Below, in pieces: positions 17,710 through 26,603 of a DNA stretch of 60,225 bases; the stretch's first letter is position 1; every line of letters starts with the position of its first letter. The position numbers and the translations under genes are program-made. The notes below the pieces were generated by a model. It searched no databases. It saw nothing but the letters and a program-made list of their open reading frames with translations, and had not been told where the DNA came from. The DNA is taken from contig CAJFOT010000104.1 of the NCBI GenBank assembly GCA_904397815.1, positions 1-60,225 of the forward strand, given 5' to 3'. Origin of the DNA: Candidatus Paralachnospira sangeri (GTDB lineage Bacteria > Bacillota > Clostridia > Lachnospirales > Lachnospiraceae).

Positions 17710-17753
17710 AATAAACAATTATCAATGAATAAAATATTTTTTTGAAAAAAGTA

Positions 17754-17782
17754 TTGACAAAACTGCAAAGGTCTGGTATAGT
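17754..17782 (+). promoter_or_regulatory. Promoter of the putative ncRNA
   Basis: Perfect TTGACA (17754-17759), a 17-bp spacer and TATAGT (17777-17782) with a TGG extended -10. No open reading frame of note starts downstream before 18189. Confidence 0.85.
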
Positions 17783-17788
17783 TTAACT

Positions 17789-17992
17789 AAGCTAAAACAA
17801 AGAACAGGAGGTACGGACCACCAAAAACGTAAGCAGTCCTCGCAAATAGCAAGTGTAGATAATCAGGGGATGTTATCAGACAGGATGAAAGTTCCTGAAT
17901 AAGAAAAAAGAGGTATAGTCCAATGGACGAGATAGCGTAGGAGCGGATGCTGATAGTAATCGATGAGATGATCAGTATCCGTTCCTTATTTT
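17789..17992 (+). ncRNA. Putative structured ncRNA of about 200 nt (raiA-motif candidate)
   Basis: A strong promoter precedes about 200 nt without a coding frame but rich in short perfect stems: GATAA/TTATC near 17855-17876, CAGGA/TCCTG near 17881-17896, and GTCC-AAT-GGAC near 17918-17928. It ends in a 16-bp stem (17939-17954 with 17971-17986, two G-U pairs) followed by TTATTTT. The hpf (raiA) gene lies under 1 kb away on the other strand. The clostridial raiA-motif RNA is about this size and often lies near raiA, so it is my first guess. I cannot confirm the consensus from memory. Confidence 0.6.
17939..17992 (+). terminator. Terminator hairpin of the putative ncRNA
   Basis: AGGAGCGGATGCTGAT pairs with ATCAGTATCCGTTCCT (two G-U pairs), followed by TTATTTTG. 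Confidence 0.65.
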
Positions 17993-18106
17993 GCCTGCCG
18001 CATATGCATACAGGACGCCGGTGATCGGTATGCCTGGCATGGCTGCTTGGAGAGGCGGGGAGTTTTCCTGTTTCTTCCGGTCTTTTTCTCCCGGCTGATA
18101 AATCTC

Positions 18107-18135
18107 TTCACAGATCTGTGAATTGCTGGTAGAAT
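18107..18135 (+). promoter_or_regulatory. Promoter of the GNAT gene
   Basis: TTCACA (18107-18112), a 17-bp spacer and TAGAAT (18130-18135), extended -10 TGG. Confidence 0.65.
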
Positions 18136-18188
18136 AGATAGAAGCGGCGGTTGGCCGCGGGATTTTTCACAGAAGGAGTGACGGGACG

Positions 18189-18659
18189 ATGAAGGTACGT
18201 ATGGCATCGGAGAAGGATATTGAGCGGATGCATGTTTTGCTGTCGCAGGTGGAGCTGGTGCACCATCGGGGACGCCCGGATTTGTTTAAATACGGAGAGA
18301 GGAAATATACCGATGAGGAGCTGAAGGAGATTCTCCGGGATGAGAACCGGCCGATACTGGCGGCTGTGGATGACAATGACTGCCTGCAGGGATATGCCTT
18401 CTGCATTTTTCAGCAGCATAAGGAGAGTCATATCCTGACAGACATTAAGACACTGTATATCGACGATCTGTGTGTGGATGAAAAAATGCGGGGACATCAT
18501 ATCGGTACGCTGCTCTATCAGGCGGTATTGGATTTCGCCAGAGCCCATGGCTGTTATAATGTGACATTAAACGTATGGAGCTGCAATGAGAGCGCGATGA
18601 AATTTTACCGCGCCTGCGGGCTGAAAGAACAGAAAGTAGGGATGGAAGTCATCCTTTAG
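18189..18659 (+). CDS. GNAT family N-acetyltransferase
   Basis: 156 aa. The acetyl-CoA binding region is VDEKMRGHHIGTLLYQAV (R/Q-x-x-G-x-G/A type), preceded by the beta-4 strand IDDLCVD and followed by a typical LNVWSCNESAMKFYRACGL. It transfers acetyl from acetyl-CoA to an amine; the substrate is unknown. Monocistronic, with RBS AAGGAG and a shared hairpin terminator with hpf. Confidence 0.9.
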   Translation: MKVRMASEKDIERMHVLLSQVELVHHRGRPDLFKYGERKYTDEELKEILRDENRPILAAVDDNDCLQGYAFCIFQQHKESHILTDIKTLYIDDLCVDEKMRGHHIGTLLYQAVLDFARAHGCYNVTLNVWSCNESAMKFYRACGLKEQKVGMEVIL

Positions 18660-18705
18660 AAAGGGAGGAGCGGGCGGGAACATCTGCCTTTTGCCCTGAA
18701 AAATA

Positions 18706-18737
18706 AGGCCCGGCCATATTTCTGAATGGCCGGGCCT
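18706..18737. terminator. Bidirectional terminator between the GNAT gene and hpf
   Basis: AGGCCCGGCCAT (18706-18717) and ATGGCCGGGCCT (18726-18737) form a perfect 12-bp GC-rich stem with an 8-nt loop between convergent genes. Confidence 0.85.
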
Positions 18738-18761
18738 GTCTGTGCCTGCTGACAATCCGTA

Positions 18762-19295
18762 TCAGAATTCCGGTTCGATCAGTCCGTAGGTGTCGTTTTT
18801 ACGCTTGTACACCACGTTTACTTCATCGGTTTCGGAATTGCGGAATACGTAAAAACTATGGCCGAGGAGCTCCATCTGCACACATGCTTCTTCCGGGTCC
18901 ATAGGCTTGATGCCGAAACGTTTGGTCCGGACGATCTTGATTTCATCAGGATCATCATATTCTTCATCCATATATGCCTGGCTGAAGGAAGCGGAGCCGC
19001 CGCTCTGCTTTGCGTCCACCAGTTTGGTTTTATACTTTTTCAGCTGCCGTTCGATGATTTCTTCCACCAGGTCAATGGAAACATACATGTCGCTGCTGAC
19101 CTGCTCGGAACGGATAATGTTTCCCTTGACGGGAATGGTGACCTCGATTTTCTGCCGGTCTTTTTCCACACTCAATGTGACTAATACTTCTGTGTCGGGC
19201 TTAAAATAGCGTTCCAGCTTCCCGATCTTTTCTTCCACTGCGGACCTGAGTCCGTCTGTGACATCGATATTTCTGCCTGTAATCGTAAAACGCAT
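18762..19295 (-). CDS. hpf: Long-form ribosome hibernation promoting factor (RaiA/YfiA family)
   Basis: 177 aa. The N-terminal ribosome-binding S30AE domain (MRFTITGRNIDVTDGLRSAVEEKI) is linked to the C-terminal dimerisation domain (IKVVRTKRF-like IKIVRTKRFGIKPMDPEEAC, LLGHSFYVFRN) that makes 100S ribosomes. The start at 19295 is preferred over a GTG at 19304 because AAGGAG is spaced for it. It is expressed from its own promoter behind a long leader. Confidence 0.95.
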   Translation of the reverse strand: MRFTITGRNIDVTDGLRSAVEEKIGKLERYFKPDTEVLVTLSVEKDRQKIEVTIPVKGNIIRSEQVSSDMYVSIDLVEEIIERQLKKYKTKLVDAKQSGGSASFSQAYMDEEYDDPDEIKIVRTKRFGIKPMDPEEACVQMELLGHSFYVFRNSETDEVNVVYKRKNDTYGLIEPEF

Positions 19296-19324
19296 ATAAG
19301 TCACTCCTTCGGCTATCCGAGATT

Positions 19325-19355
19325 TGCAAATTTACAGTTTATTTATAAATTTGCA
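19325..19355. promoter_or_regulatory. Inverted repeat in the hpf leader
   Basis: TGCAAATTTA (19325-19334) and TAAATTTGCA (19346-19355) are perfectly complementary with an 11-nt spacer. They lie between the hpf promoter and its ribosome site, so could be an operator or an RNA hairpin. Confidence 0.5.
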
Positions 19356-19373
19356 TTGGAATAGTCTATTAAT

Positions 19374-19401
19374 ATTATAACATAATTGTAAAATTTGGCA
19401 A
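19374..19401 (-). promoter_or_regulatory. hpf promoter
   Basis: On the minus strand TTGCCA (19401-19396), a 16-bp spacer and perfect TATAAT (19379-19374), extended -10 TGT. It lies 79 bp upstream of the hpf start. Confidence 0.75.
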
Positions 19402-19564
19402 GGACAATCTGAGGCGTTTAGGGGGAGAAAAAAGGGGGAACCACCAGATTTTGTGTCAATAGATTTTGGCAGAGAAATGGCAAAAAAGGCGATTTTCTAT
19501 GAAGTGCACAAAACATCTGTTTCTTCCGGAATGGGGGATAATGTGAGTAATTTTCAGCGTAATA

Positions 19565-19637
19565 TGTGGATAATGTGGATAACTTTGTGTATAACTTTGG
19601 TTTTACGGGGGTTTCGTCTGGGGGAAAATGTGGATAA
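19565..19637 (+). promoter_or_regulatory. Cluster of DnaA boxes
   Basis: TGTGGATAA, the complement of the consensus DnaA box TTATCCACA, occurs at 19565-19573, 19574-19582 and 19629-19637. A one-mismatch copy TGTGTATAA lies at 19586-19594. All four have the same orientation in a 73-bp stretch of the 618-bp non-coding gap between hpf and secA. The rest of the gap holds promoters and AT-rich sequence. No dnaA or dnaN is nearby, so this is more likely a DnaA-regulated or titrating site than the origin. Confidence 0.7.
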
Positions 19638-19833
19638 GCTGTGAATTGTTGGAATTGCGCAGACAGCTATTGACAATTTAAAATGGAAAATTTATCCCTG
19701 ATTTTTGTGCAACATGATATTGCCTGTAAATAAGCCTTTACCATAATTATATTAAGAAAGGATGGGATTTATGTGAAAACTGTGAAAAAACAATTCGGAG
19801 CGGTACTGCCCGGCCGGTCTGTCGGAAAACGGG

Positions 19834-19862
19834 TTGAATAAACGGCGTGAAAGTGATACAAT
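19834..19862 (+). promoter_or_regulatory. secA promoter
   Basis: TTGAAT (19834-19839), a 17-bp spacer and TACAAT (19857-19862), 52 bp before the secA start. A perfect TTGACA at 19670-19675 lacks a good -10 at the right spacing. Confidence 0.6.
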
Positions 19863-19913
19863 AAAGTGCATTAGCGAAAAAGTTTTGAATCAAAAGCATT
19901 AGGAGCGAATAGC

Positions 19914-22481
19914 ATGGGATTACTGCAAAAAATATTCGGCAGTTACAGCGACAGAGAATTAAAGCTGATTAAGCCGACTGTAGATCGGATACTTGCGTTA
20001 AAGCCGACGATGGAGGCGCTGTCTGATGACGAGCTGGCCGGAAAGACCAGAGAATTCAAGGACAGGCTGCAAAACGGGGAAACCCTGGATGACATATTGC
20101 CGGAGGCCTACGCTGTGGTGCGGGAGGCAGCCAGAAGAGTGCGCAATATGGAGCATTATCCGGTGCAGATTATGGGCGGTATTATTCTCCATCAGGGAAG
20201 AATCGCTGAAATGAAAACCGGTGAAGGAAAGACGCTGGTGTCTACTCTTCCTGCTTATCTGAACGCCCTTGAGGGACGGGGCGTCCATGTGGTTACGGTC
20301 AATGATTACCTGGCAGGCCGTGACGCGGAGTGGATGGGCGCCATTCACAGGTTCCTGGGACTGACTGTAGGTGTGGTGCTGAACGGCATGACAAGTGAAG
20401 AACGCCGGGAGGCGTATGCCTGCGACATTACCTATGTCACCAACAATGAGCTGGGTTTCGACTATCTGAGAGACAACATGGTGCTTTACAAGAGCAACCT
20501 GGTGCTGCGGGAGCTTCATTACGCGATTATCGACGAGGTGGATTCCGTATTGATTGATGAAGCCAGAACGCCGCTGATTATTTCAGGACAGGGAAATAAA
20601 ACCACCCTGCTGTATGAGCAGAGCGACCGCCTGGCACGCCGTATGCGGCGGGGCAAGGATCTTCCTGAAATGAGCAAGATGGATCTGATCCTGAGCAACG
20701 GGGAGATCGAGGAAGACGGCGATTTTGTGGTTAATGAAAAGGACAAGATCGTTACGCTGACTGCCCAGGGCGTTCATATGGTAGAGCAGTATTTTAATAT
20801 TGAGAATCTGGCGGATCCGGAAAATGCCGAGATTCAGCACAATATCATTCTGGCTTTGCGGGCCCACAATCTGATGCATGAAGGGCACGATTATGTGGTG
20901 CAGGATGACCAGGTGCTGATCGTAGACGAGTTCACCGGCCGTATTATGCCGGGACGGCGTTATTCCGACGGGCTTCATCAGGCCATCGAGGCCAAGGAAG
21001 GGGTGAAGGTAAAACGGGAGAGCAAAACCATCGCTACCATTACCTTCCAGAATTTCTTTAATAAATTTGATAAAAAAGCCGGCATGACCGGTACCGCCAA
21101 GACCGAAGAAAAGGAATTCCGCAGTATTTACGGCATGGATGTGGTGGAGATTCCCACCAATGTCCCGGTTATCCGGAAGGATCTGAACGACGCAGTATAC
21201 AAAACGAAAAAAGAAAAATACGAGGCAGTGGTCAATGCTGTCATCGAGGCCCATAAGACAGGACAGCCGGTGCTGATCGGTACCATCACGATCCAGGGCA
21301 CAGAGCTGCTTCATAAGATGCTGAAGCAGAAGGGTATCTCCTCCGAGGTACTCAACGCGAAGCTCCACGAGCAGGAAGCGCGGATTATCGCCAACGCGGG
21401 ACTTCACGGGGCTGTTACCATCGCTACCAACATGGCCGGCCGTGGTACCGATATCAAGTTGGACGAAGAAGCGAAAAAGGCAGGGGGACTGAAGATCATT
21501 GGCACAGAGCGCCATGAATCCCGGCGGATTGACAACCAGCTGAGAGGACGTTCCGGACGTCAGGGCGATCCCGGTGAATCTAAGTTCTATATCTCTCTGG
21601 AAGATGATCTGATGCGTCTGTTCGGCTCTGAGCGTCTGATGTCCATGTTCAACGCTCTGGGTGTGCCGGAAGGCCAGGAGATCGAGCACAAGGCACTGTC
21701 CGGCGCTATTGAGAGAGCGCAGGAGAAGATTGAGAATAATAACTTCAGCATCCGTAAAAACCTGCTGGAATATGACGAGGTTATGAATGAGCAGCGTGAG
21801 GTTATCTATGGCGAACGGCGGAAGGTGCTGGACGGCAAAAATATGCGGGACGCGATCCTGAAGATGATCACCGACACTGTGGAGAACTGCGTGGATATGT
21901 GCATCTCCGACGACCAGCCGCCGGAACAGTGGAATCTGACCGAGCTGACCGCCCTGGTGGTGCAGACCATTCCCCTGAAGCTGAATATCACTGAGGAACA
22001 GCTGAAAACACTGGATAAGCAAAAGCTGAAACATATCTATAAAGAGGGCGCTGTCAAGCTGTATGAGATGCGGGAGGCAGAATTCCCCGAGAGCGAGCAG
22101 CTGAGAGAAATCGAGCGTGTATTCCTGCTCCGGGCGATTGACCGGAAGTGGATGGATCATCTGGACGACATGGAGCAGCTGCGCCAGGGCATCGGTCTCC
22201 AGGCCTACGCCCAGAAGGATCCGCTGATTGAGTATAAGATGGCGGCTTTCGATATGTTTGAAAACCTGATCGCCAATATTCAGGCAGAGACAGTCCGGAT
22301 GCTCTTCCGGGTACGCCCGAAACAGAAGGTGGAGCGTGAGCAGGTGGCGAAGGTAACCGGAACCAATAAGGATGCCGGCGCCTCCACGACTGTGCAGAGG
22401 ACTGAGAAGAAGATTTATCCTAACGACCCCTGCCCCTGCGGATCAGGTAAGAAATATAAACAGTGCTGCGGGAGAAAATAG
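19914..22481 (+). CDS. secA: Preprotein translocase ATPase SecA
   Basis: 855 aa. Walker A in [16 protein letters not shown] (about residue 100), [19 protein letters not shown] (Walker B), [11 protein letters not shown], the helicase-type [12 protein letters not shown] and the RxxGRQGDPG motif are present. The C-terminal zinc-binding SEC-C tail is intact ([13 protein letters not shown]). SecA drives export through SecYEG at the membrane. It is followed 142 bp later by prfB, the conserved secA-prfB order of Firmicutes. Confidence 0.98.
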   Translation: MGLLQKIFGSYSDRELKLIKPTVDRILALKPTMEALSDDELAGKTREFKDRLQNGETLDDILPEAYAVVREAARRVRNMEHYPVQIMGGIILHQGRIAEMKTGEGKTLVSTLPAYLNALEGRGVHVVTVNDYLAGRDAEWMGAIHRFLGLTVGVVLNGMTSEERREAYACDITYVTNNELGFDYLRDNMVLYKSNLVLRELHYAIIDEVDSVLIDEARTPLIISGQGNKTTLLYEQSDRLARRMRRGKDLPEMSKMDLILSNGEIEEDGDFVVNEKDKIVTLTAQGVHMVEQYFNIENLADPENAEIQHNIILALRAHNLMHEGHDYVVQDDQVLIVDEFTGRIMPGRRYSDGLHQAIEAKEGVKVKRESKTIATITFQNFFNKFDKKAGMTGTAKTEEKEFRSIYGMDVVEIPTNVPVIRKDLNDAVYKTKKEKYEAVVNAVIEAHKTGQPVLIGTITIQGTELLHKMLKQKGISSEVLNAKLHEQEARIIANAGLHGAVTIATNMAGRGTDIKLDEEAKKAGGLKIIGTERHESRRIDNQLRGRSGRQGDPGESKFYISLEDDLMRLFGSERLMSMFNALGVPEGQEIEHKALSGAIERAQEKIENNNFSIRKNLLEYDEVMNEQREVIYGERRKVLDGKNMRDAILKMITDTVENCVDMCISDDQPPEQWNLTELTALVVQTIPLKLNITEEQLKTLDKQKLKHIYKEGAVKLYEMREAEFPESEQLREIERVFLLRAIDRKWMDHLDDMEQLRQGIGLQAYAQKDPLIEYKMAAFDMFENLIANIQAETVRMLFRVRPKQKVEREQVAKVTGTNKDAGASTTVQRTEKKIYPNDPCPCGSGKKYKQCCGRK

Positions 22482-22623
22482 GACGGGATGTCCTGTTCCG
22501 CCGCGATGAACTGCGCCAAATACCCCGCGGAAAGCTGTGGGGCATTTGCCCCCGGGGCAGACGCGGCCTGTCTGTCCGGTCCGCGGCCCGGGGAATAAAA
22601 TAACAATGAAAAGAAGGTGAAAG

Positions 22624-23753
22624 AATGGTTGAACTGGATCAGTTCAAGTACACACTGTCAACCTTTGAAAAACCATTGCTGGAAGTAAGGGATTCACTTT
22701 AACTTAGAAGCAAAGCAGAGAAGGATTGACGAACTGGAGAGAATGATGGAGGCGCCGGACTTCTGGAATGACGCAGAGCGGTCAGCCAAAATCATGAAGG
22801 AGCTGAAGAATCTGAAAGATGACGCGGAGCGGTACCATGAGATGGAGACTGCCTATGAAGATATTCAGATTCTGATCGAGATGGGAAATGAGGAAAATGA
22901 CGCCTCTGTTATTCCTGAAATTCAGGAATCCATCGAGAAACTGGAAAAAAGTCTGGATGAGATGCGGATTAAAACCCTGCTGTCGGAGGAGTATGACAAA
23001 GACAACGCCATCCTCACCCTCCATGCCGGAGCCGGCGGCACAGAGTCCTGCGACTGGGCGGGAATGCTGTACCGGATGTATACCCGGTGGGCCGATAAGA
23101 AAGGCTTCACCACAGAGGTGCTGGATTTCCTGGATGGCGATGAGGCAGGCATCAAGTCTGTCACCGTTCAGATCAACGGAGAAAATGCCTACGGTTATCT
23201 GAAATCAGAGAAGGGTGTTCACCGCCTGGTGCGTATTTCTCCTTTTAATGCGGCAGGAAAGCGGCAGACATCTTTTGTCTCCTGCGACGTGATGCCGGAT
23301 ATCGAGGAGGATCTGGACATCGAGATCAATGAGGATGACCTGCGGATTGACACCTACCGCTCCAGCGGCGCAGGCGGTCAGCATATTAATAAGACATCTT
23401 CGGCGATCCGTATCACCCACCTGCCTACCAATATCGTGGTGCAGTGCCAGAATGAGCGGTCCCAGCATCAGAACAAGGAAAAAGCCATGCAGATGCTGAA
23501 AGCCAAGCTGTATCTGCTGAAGCAGCAGGAAAACGCGGAGAAGCTTTCCGACATCCGCGGAGATGTAAAGGAGATCGGCTGGGGCAACCAGATCCGCTCC
23601 TATGTCATGCAGCCCTACACTATGGTAAAAGACCACAGGACAGGGGCCGAGACAGGAAACGTAGACGCCGTACTGGACGGCGACATCGACCACTTCATCA
23701 GCGAGTATCTGAAATGGAGGAAGCTGGGGAAGACGGAAGAGGAGATTATGTAA
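22624..23753 (+). CDS. prfB: Peptide chain release factor 2, with programmed +1 frameshift region
   Basis: About 375 aa if both segments are joined. The first frame from ATG 22624 (RBS AAGAAGGTGAAAG) reads as the RF2 N-terminus (MVELDQFKY, EKPLL). The main frame begins NLEAKQRRIDELE near 22701 and contains the tripeptide-type SPF region and the GGQ motif (SSGAGGQHINKTSSA). The expected shift site is present as AGGG-attca-CTT-TAA-C (22688-22703), but with TAA where RF2 genes normally have TGA. The ATG frame and the shift-site frame also differ by one base: GCTGGGAAG near 22677-22685 has one G more than the LLEVRDSL reading needs. RF2 recognises UGA and UAA and is essential. See findings. Confidence 0.88.
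22688..22703 (+). promoter_or_regulatory. prfB recoding site
   Basis: An internal Shine-Dalgarno-like AGGG, a short spacer, then CTT-TAA-C, equivalent to the classical CTT-TGA-C +1 frameshift site. After a +1 slip on CTT the frame continues as NLEAKQ. Confidence 0.7.
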
Positions 23754-23757
23754 GGAG

Positions 23758-23799
23758 AAGCAGATAGAACAAAAAATAAAGTGTTCTATCTGCTTTTTT
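23758..23799 (+). terminator. Rho-independent terminator after prfB
   Basis: AAGCAGATAGAAC (23758-23770) and GTTCTATCTGCTT (23783-23795) form a perfect 13-bp stem followed by TTTT. Confidence 0.9.
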
Positions 23800-23820
23800 C
23801 GTGAGAATTTAATAAGTATG

Positions 23821-23830
23821 CTGTATACAG
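23821..23830. promoter_or_regulatory. Palindrome CTGTATACAG upstream of the sugar operon promoter
   Basis: A perfect 10-bp palindrome just upstream of the -35 box. Its GTATAC core resembles the GT-N-AC half-site symmetry of FadR-subfamily GntR operators, and a GntR/FCD regulator is encoded in the same cluster. Binding is inferred. Confidence 0.35.
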
Positions 23831-23841
23831 TATAAAGTATA

Positions 23842-23870
23842 TTGACTTATCCATGTGCAGATGTTATAAT
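23842..23870 (+). promoter_or_regulatory. Promoter of the sugar ABC operon
   Basis: TTGACT (23842-23847), a 17-bp spacer and perfect TATAAT (23865-23870) with a TGT extended -10. Confidence 0.85.
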
Positions 23871-23956
23871 TCAGACATAAATAGGGTGGTAAGAAGCAGC
23901 CCATTGCATAAAGCGCGCTATGCAGAACACTGAAATGATGATGAGGAGGATAACAG

Positions 23957-24988
23957 ATGAAAAGATTTACGGCACTTTTACTGGTTTCTGCAATGGTATT
24001 TATGATGACAGCCTGCAGCACTTCTGATGAAACTGTAAGTGAAACTGCGGCTGCGGCAGAAACGCAGGCAGGGGAAACTACTGAAGCACAGGCAGATGCA
24101 GAAACCCAGGAAGAGGCTGAAGCGCAACATTATAAAATTGGAATTTCTTTGATGGAGCTGGAAACTTTCCAGTCGTATGTGGCACAGGGTGTTGAGAATT
24201 ATGCAAATGCACATGAAAATGTAGAGTATGTTCTGCTGAATGCAAACACAAATTCCAGTACACAGATTTCACAGGTAGAAAATCTGATTGCTCAGGATTG
24301 CAATGCGATTATTATTTCTCCTGTTGATGCTGATGCAACGCAGGCAATCAGCGATGCGTGTGCAGAAGCTGGTGTACCGTTGATCGCAGTATCTGCTGAT
24401 ATTAATTCTGACAGAACCTGTTGTGTGGCAGCGGATAATACAGAAGCAGGAACCAAACAGGCAGAATTGATTCAGGAATTGATGGGATCTCAGGGCAATG
24501 TAGCAGTTTTAATGGGAGCTGCAGGCAATATGAACACGACCGGACGTACAGATGCTTATCATGCAGTGCTGGATGATGTAGAGGGGATGGAAATCATAGC
24601 GGAGCAGACAGCAAATTGGCTGAGAAGCGAAGCAATTTCTGTGGTAGAGAACTGGCTTCAGTCAGGAATGGAGATTGACGGTATTTTGGCAAATAATGAT
24701 GAGATGGCCATTGGCGCAGCTATGGCTTGTGCGGACGCGGGAATTACCATTCCGATTATTGGTGTGGGTGCCACTGAAGAAGGATTAAAAGCAGTGCTGA
24801 ATGATCAGATCAGCGGGACAGTTGTATGGAGCGGTGTTCAGCAGGGCGAATCTGCTATGGATTGTGCAGTAAAAGCAATTAACGGCGAAGAGCTGGAATC
24901 TTATGTTTATACAGAATTACCACTGGTGACAAAGGATGAGGCTCAGGAGTGGCTGGATCAGCTGTATCCGCAGACAGACGAAAGCTGA
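23957..24988 (+). CDS. Ribose-type ABC transporter substrate-binding lipoprotein
   Basis: 343 aa. Lipoprotein signal with MTAC lipobox, an acidic Thr/Glu/Ala linker, then the periplasmic-binding-protein type 1 fold (IGISLMELETFQSYVAQGVENYA, NLIAQDCNAIIISPVDADA, GILANNDEMAIGAAMACADAGI). RBS GAGGAGG. It delivers a sugar or polyol to the RbsA/RbsC-like proteins that follow. Ligand unknown; the catabolic genes downstream suggest a modified sugar or polyol rather than ribose. Confidence 0.93.
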   Translation: MKRFTALLLVSAMVFMMTACSTSDETVSETAAAAETQAGETTEAQADAETQEEAEAQHYKIGISLMELETFQSYVAQGVENYANAHENVEYVLLNANTNSSTQISQVENLIAQDCNAIIISPVDADATQAISDACAEAGVPLIAVSADINSDRTCCVAADNTEAGTKQAELIQELMGSQGNVAVLMGAAGNMNTTGRTDAYHAVLDDVEGMEIIAEQTANWLRSEAISVVENWLQSGMEIDGILANNDEMAIGAAMACADAGITIPIIGVGATEEGLKAVLNDQISGTVVWSGVQQGESAMDCAVKAINGEELESYVYTELPLVTKDEAQEWLDQLYPQTDES

Positions 24989-25079
24989 CAGTCCTGAGGA
25001 AATAAATATCTCTGGGATATGGTTAGTGAAAAGTGGTAGATAAGCAGGACGGTAAAAGGCTTTAGAATGGGAGAATGCT

Positions 25080-26579
25080 ATGACGGGAGAAAGTTATATC
25101 CTGGAAATGGAAAATATCAGTAAATTTTTCCCTGGCGTACATGCGCTGGATCAGGTTCAGCTTCGTGTCCGCCGGGGGACCGTCCATGCGCTGATGGGTG
25201 AAAATGGAGCCGGTAAATCTACTTTGATGAAAATATTAATCGGTGTTCTGAAGAAGGATGGAGGAACAATCCATTATGATGGAGGTCCTTATGAAATTAC
25301 GGGGATCAGAGATGCTCTTCAAAAAGGTATCTCCATGATTTTTCAGGAGCTCCATCCGATTCTTGACATGACAGTAGCAGAAAATATTTTTATCGGAAGG
25401 GAAAGCAGAAAGGGATTATTTGTAGACAAAAAGAAAATGCTGGAGGATACACAGGAACTGCTGGACAGGCTGGGAGTAGATTATATTCGTCCTTCAGATA
25501 AAATGCGCCGGCTGAGCGCGGCGAAAATCCAGATGGTAGAGATCTGCAAAGCTCTTTCCTACAATGCAAAGCTAATTATCATGGATGAACCTACGTCAGC
25601 GCTGACAGAAGATGAATGCAAGAAATTGTTTGAAATTATCCGGGATTTAAAAGAAAAAGGAACGGCTTTTATTTTCATATCGCATAAAATGGATGAAATC
25701 TTTCAAATTTCAGATGAAATTACTGTGATGCGGGACGGAAAATATATTTTGACGAAACCGGCGGATCAGATGACTACAGATGAACTGATTAAAGCAATGG
25801 TAGGGCGGGAAATTACAAGCGTGTTCCCAAAACAGCAGAGCCAGATTGGCGAGCCTGTGCTGGAAATAAAAGGAATCAGCAGCAAAGGTGCTTTTGAAAA
25901 TGTGTCTTTCAGTATCAGAAAGGGAGAAATTTTCGGTCTGGCAGGATTGATGGGAGCTGGACGGACAGAGGTAGCAGAAGGAATTTTTGGCTTTCGGAAA
26001 CTATCAGGAGGAGAAATCTGGCTTCATGGAAAGAAAATTAACATCCGGAGCCCACAGGATGCAATTCGCTATAAAATGGCATTTTTGACGGAGGACCGGA
26101 AATATACCGGCCTGTTTCTCCCGCTGAGTGTTTCTGACAATGTGATTATGCCCAGCGTGAAACAATTTCTGAAAGCAGGATTCTTGCAGAAAAATTGCGT
26201 AAAGAAGGCTGTGCAAAAAGGCATTGATCAGTTTGCGATTAAAACGCCTTCTGCGCGTCAGACAGTAAATAATCTGTCCGGCGGAAATCAGCAGAAGGTT
26301 CTGGTTGCCAGATGGATGCTGACAGATCCGGATATTATTATTCTGGACGAGCCTACCCGCGGTATTGATGTGGGTACAAAAGCGGAAATACATAAAATTA
26401 TGTCAGGCCTGGCCTGTCAGGGAAAAACCGTATTGATGATTTCTTCTGAAATGCCAGAGCTGATCGGGATGTGTGACCGGATCGGTGTGATGCATAAAGG
26501 ACAGTTAAGCGGAATCCTGGAGGGGGATGAGATGACGCAGGTTAATATTATGCGTTATGCTGCAGGATTGACGGTATAG
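25080..26579 (+). CDS. Ribose-type ABC transporter ATP-binding protein (two ABC domains)
   Basis: 499 aa, the usual RbsA/MglA length. The first domain has Walker A GENGAGKST and Walker B LIIMDEPTSALTEDE. Its signature is LSAAKIQMVEI, degenerate relative to LSGGQ. The second domain has a degenerate Walker A region (GLMGAGRTEVAEGI), the canonical LSGGNQQKV and Walker B IIILDEPTRGIDVGTK. This asymmetry is normal for the family. It energises uptake through the next gene product. Confidence 0.95.
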   Translation: MTGESYILEMENISKFFPGVHALDQVQLRVRRGTVHALMGENGAGKSTLMKILIGVLKKDGGTIHYDGGPYEITGIRDALQKGISMIFQELHPILDMTVAENIFIGRESRKGLFVDKKKMLEDTQELLDRLGVDYIRPSDKMRRLSAAKIQMVEICKALSYNAKLIIMDEPTSALTEDECKKLFEIIRDLKEKGTAFIFISHKMDEIFQISDEITVMRDGKYILTKPADQMTTDELIKAMVGREITSVFPKQQSQIGEPVLEIKGISSKGAFENVSFSIRKGEIFGLAGLMGAGRTEVAEGIFGFRKLSGGEIWLHGKKINIRSPQDAIRYKMAFLTEDRKYTGLFLPLSVSDNVIMPSVKQFLKAGFLQKNCVKKAVQKGIDQFAIKTPSARQTVNNLSGGNQQKVLVARWMLTDPDIIILDEPTRGIDVGTKAEIHKIMSGLACQGKTVLMISSEMPELIGMCDRIGVMHKGQLSGILEGDEMTQVNIMRYAAGLTV

Positions 26580-26603
26580 TATTGTGAAAAGAGGTGCAGC
26601 ATT

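Noticed and set aside
17789-17992. 6S RNA, T-box or known riboswitch
   Set aside because: There is no long closing stem with a central bubble, no T-box core motif, and no downstream gene within riboswitch range before the next promoter at 18107. Kept as an unassigned ncRNA.
19565-19637. Chromosomal origin of replication
   Set aside because: DnaA boxes are present but dnaA, dnaN, an adjacent AT-rich unwinding element of clear form and other origin genes are not; only the box cluster is reported.
19453-19644. 63-aa open frame between hpf and secA
   Set aside because: No ribosome site; its Trp/Ile-rich stretch is just the translation of the DnaA boxes.
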